Assembly: GCA_030638385.1 (NCBI GenBank)
Contig: DAOWES010000144.1
Span: forward strand, 1 to 6,048
DNA: 6,048 bases
Direction of reading: 5' to 3'
Origin: Candidatus Cloacimonadota bacterium
GTDB lineage: Bacteria; Cloacimonadota; Cloacimonadia; Cloacimonadales; TCS61
A program made the position numbers and the translations under genes. This document shows, in pieces, positions 6,011 to 6,048 of this stretch. The notes under the pieces were generated by a model. That model was not told where the DNA came from. It saw only the letters and a program-made list of their open reading frames with translations, and did no database searches. The stretch's first letter is position 1. Each line of letters begins with the position of its first letter.

Positions 6011-6048
6011 TTAGGGGATGAGGTTTTTAATTGAATTGAGGCATCCTA

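Larger units (their letters stand above)
5428..6048. other. Non-coding, repeat-rich region upstream of the nucleotidyltransferase gene
   Basis: I find no plausible gene in these 621 bp. The part next to the gene (5428-5560) is AT-rich and should hold its promoter. A minus-strand TTGACC at 5484-5489 could be a -35 box, but no good -10 box sits at the right distance, so I do not call it. Three ATTGA(G/T)T motifs lie at 5504-5532. From about 5560 outward the base composition becomes more GC-rich and is dominated by inverted repeats, each listed separately. The change in texture suggests decayed mobile or dispersed repeat DNA rather than gene remnants. Confidence 0.65.
5788..6048. repeat. Nested imperfect foldback element, running to the window edge
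   Basis: Several inverted pairs are stacked in order around one centre. The outermost pair is GATGCC[TAGCC]TCAATT (5792-5808) with AATTGAGGCATC (6034-6045), where the left arm has 5 extra bases. Inside it are CCTCATCC (5811-5818) with GGATGAGG (6016-6023), TTCTTCCTGC (5827-5836) with GCAGGAAGAA (5913-5922), GTTCTT (5844-5849) with AAGAAC (5906-5911), and AATCG (5855-5859) with CGATT (5876-5880). TAG at 5788-5790 matches CTA at the window's last three bases, so the arm may continue outside. The right side is longer because it holds the (TTTG)n tract and an 11-bp hairpin. It encodes no protein that I can see. It may be a non-autonomous mobile element or a structured RNA. Confidence 0.55.

Noticed and set aside
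1..6048. A previously undescribed multi-gene defence, secretion or biosynthetic system
   Set aside because: The window has only bamA, a two-gene unit and tRNAs. No cluster of unknown genes, mobile-element enzymes, CRISPR repeats or toxin-antitoxin pairs was seen.

Overview
The window looks like chromosomal DNA from an AT-rich, Gram-negative (outer-membrane-bearing), probably anaerobic bacterium. The outer membrane is implied by a complete BamA-type assembly protein. An anaerobic life is suggested by a B12-binding radical SAM protein of the DUF4080 type. An FCB-group lineage such as Cloacimonadota would fit, but that is a guess from gene content and base composition, not something the sequence proves. 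Every gene I can support lies on the minus strand, so the window reads right to left.

Layout in transcription order. Positions 5428-6048 are non-coding and crowded with inverted repeats. They include a nested, imperfect foldback structure from about 5788 to the window edge, a (TTTG)n tract beside a perfect 11-bp hairpin, and a smaller unit bounded by TGTCATC/GATGACA. Next comes a sugar- or choline-phosphate nucleotidyltransferase gene that starts at 5427. Its frame is cut by an in-frame TAA at 4852-4854, yet continues as clear family sequence to a TAG at 4714-4716. The B12-binding radical SAM gene (4713-3037) begins at the very next base, so the two form a tight two-gene unit. A 314-bp spacer follows, holding a 12-bp inverted repeat and an AT-rich palindrome. 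Then comes bamA (2722-488) with a strong ribosome-binding site and a rho-independent terminator at about 436-463. Last is a tRNA cluster: tRNA-Pro(TGG), tRNA-Val(TAC) and a second tRNA-Val(TAC) that runs off the left edge, probably read from a promoter at 303-329.

How the parts work together: bamA makes the core of the machine that inserts beta-barrel proteins into the outer membrane, and it appears to be a single-gene unit. The nucleotidyltransferase and radical SAM genes are linked by position only; nothing in the sequence shows a shared pathway. I found no clear new multi-gene system, CRISPR array, toxin-antitoxin pair or integrase. The two observations most worth a second look are the nucleotidyltransferase gene broken by a single in-frame stop and the nested foldback repeat at the right edge.
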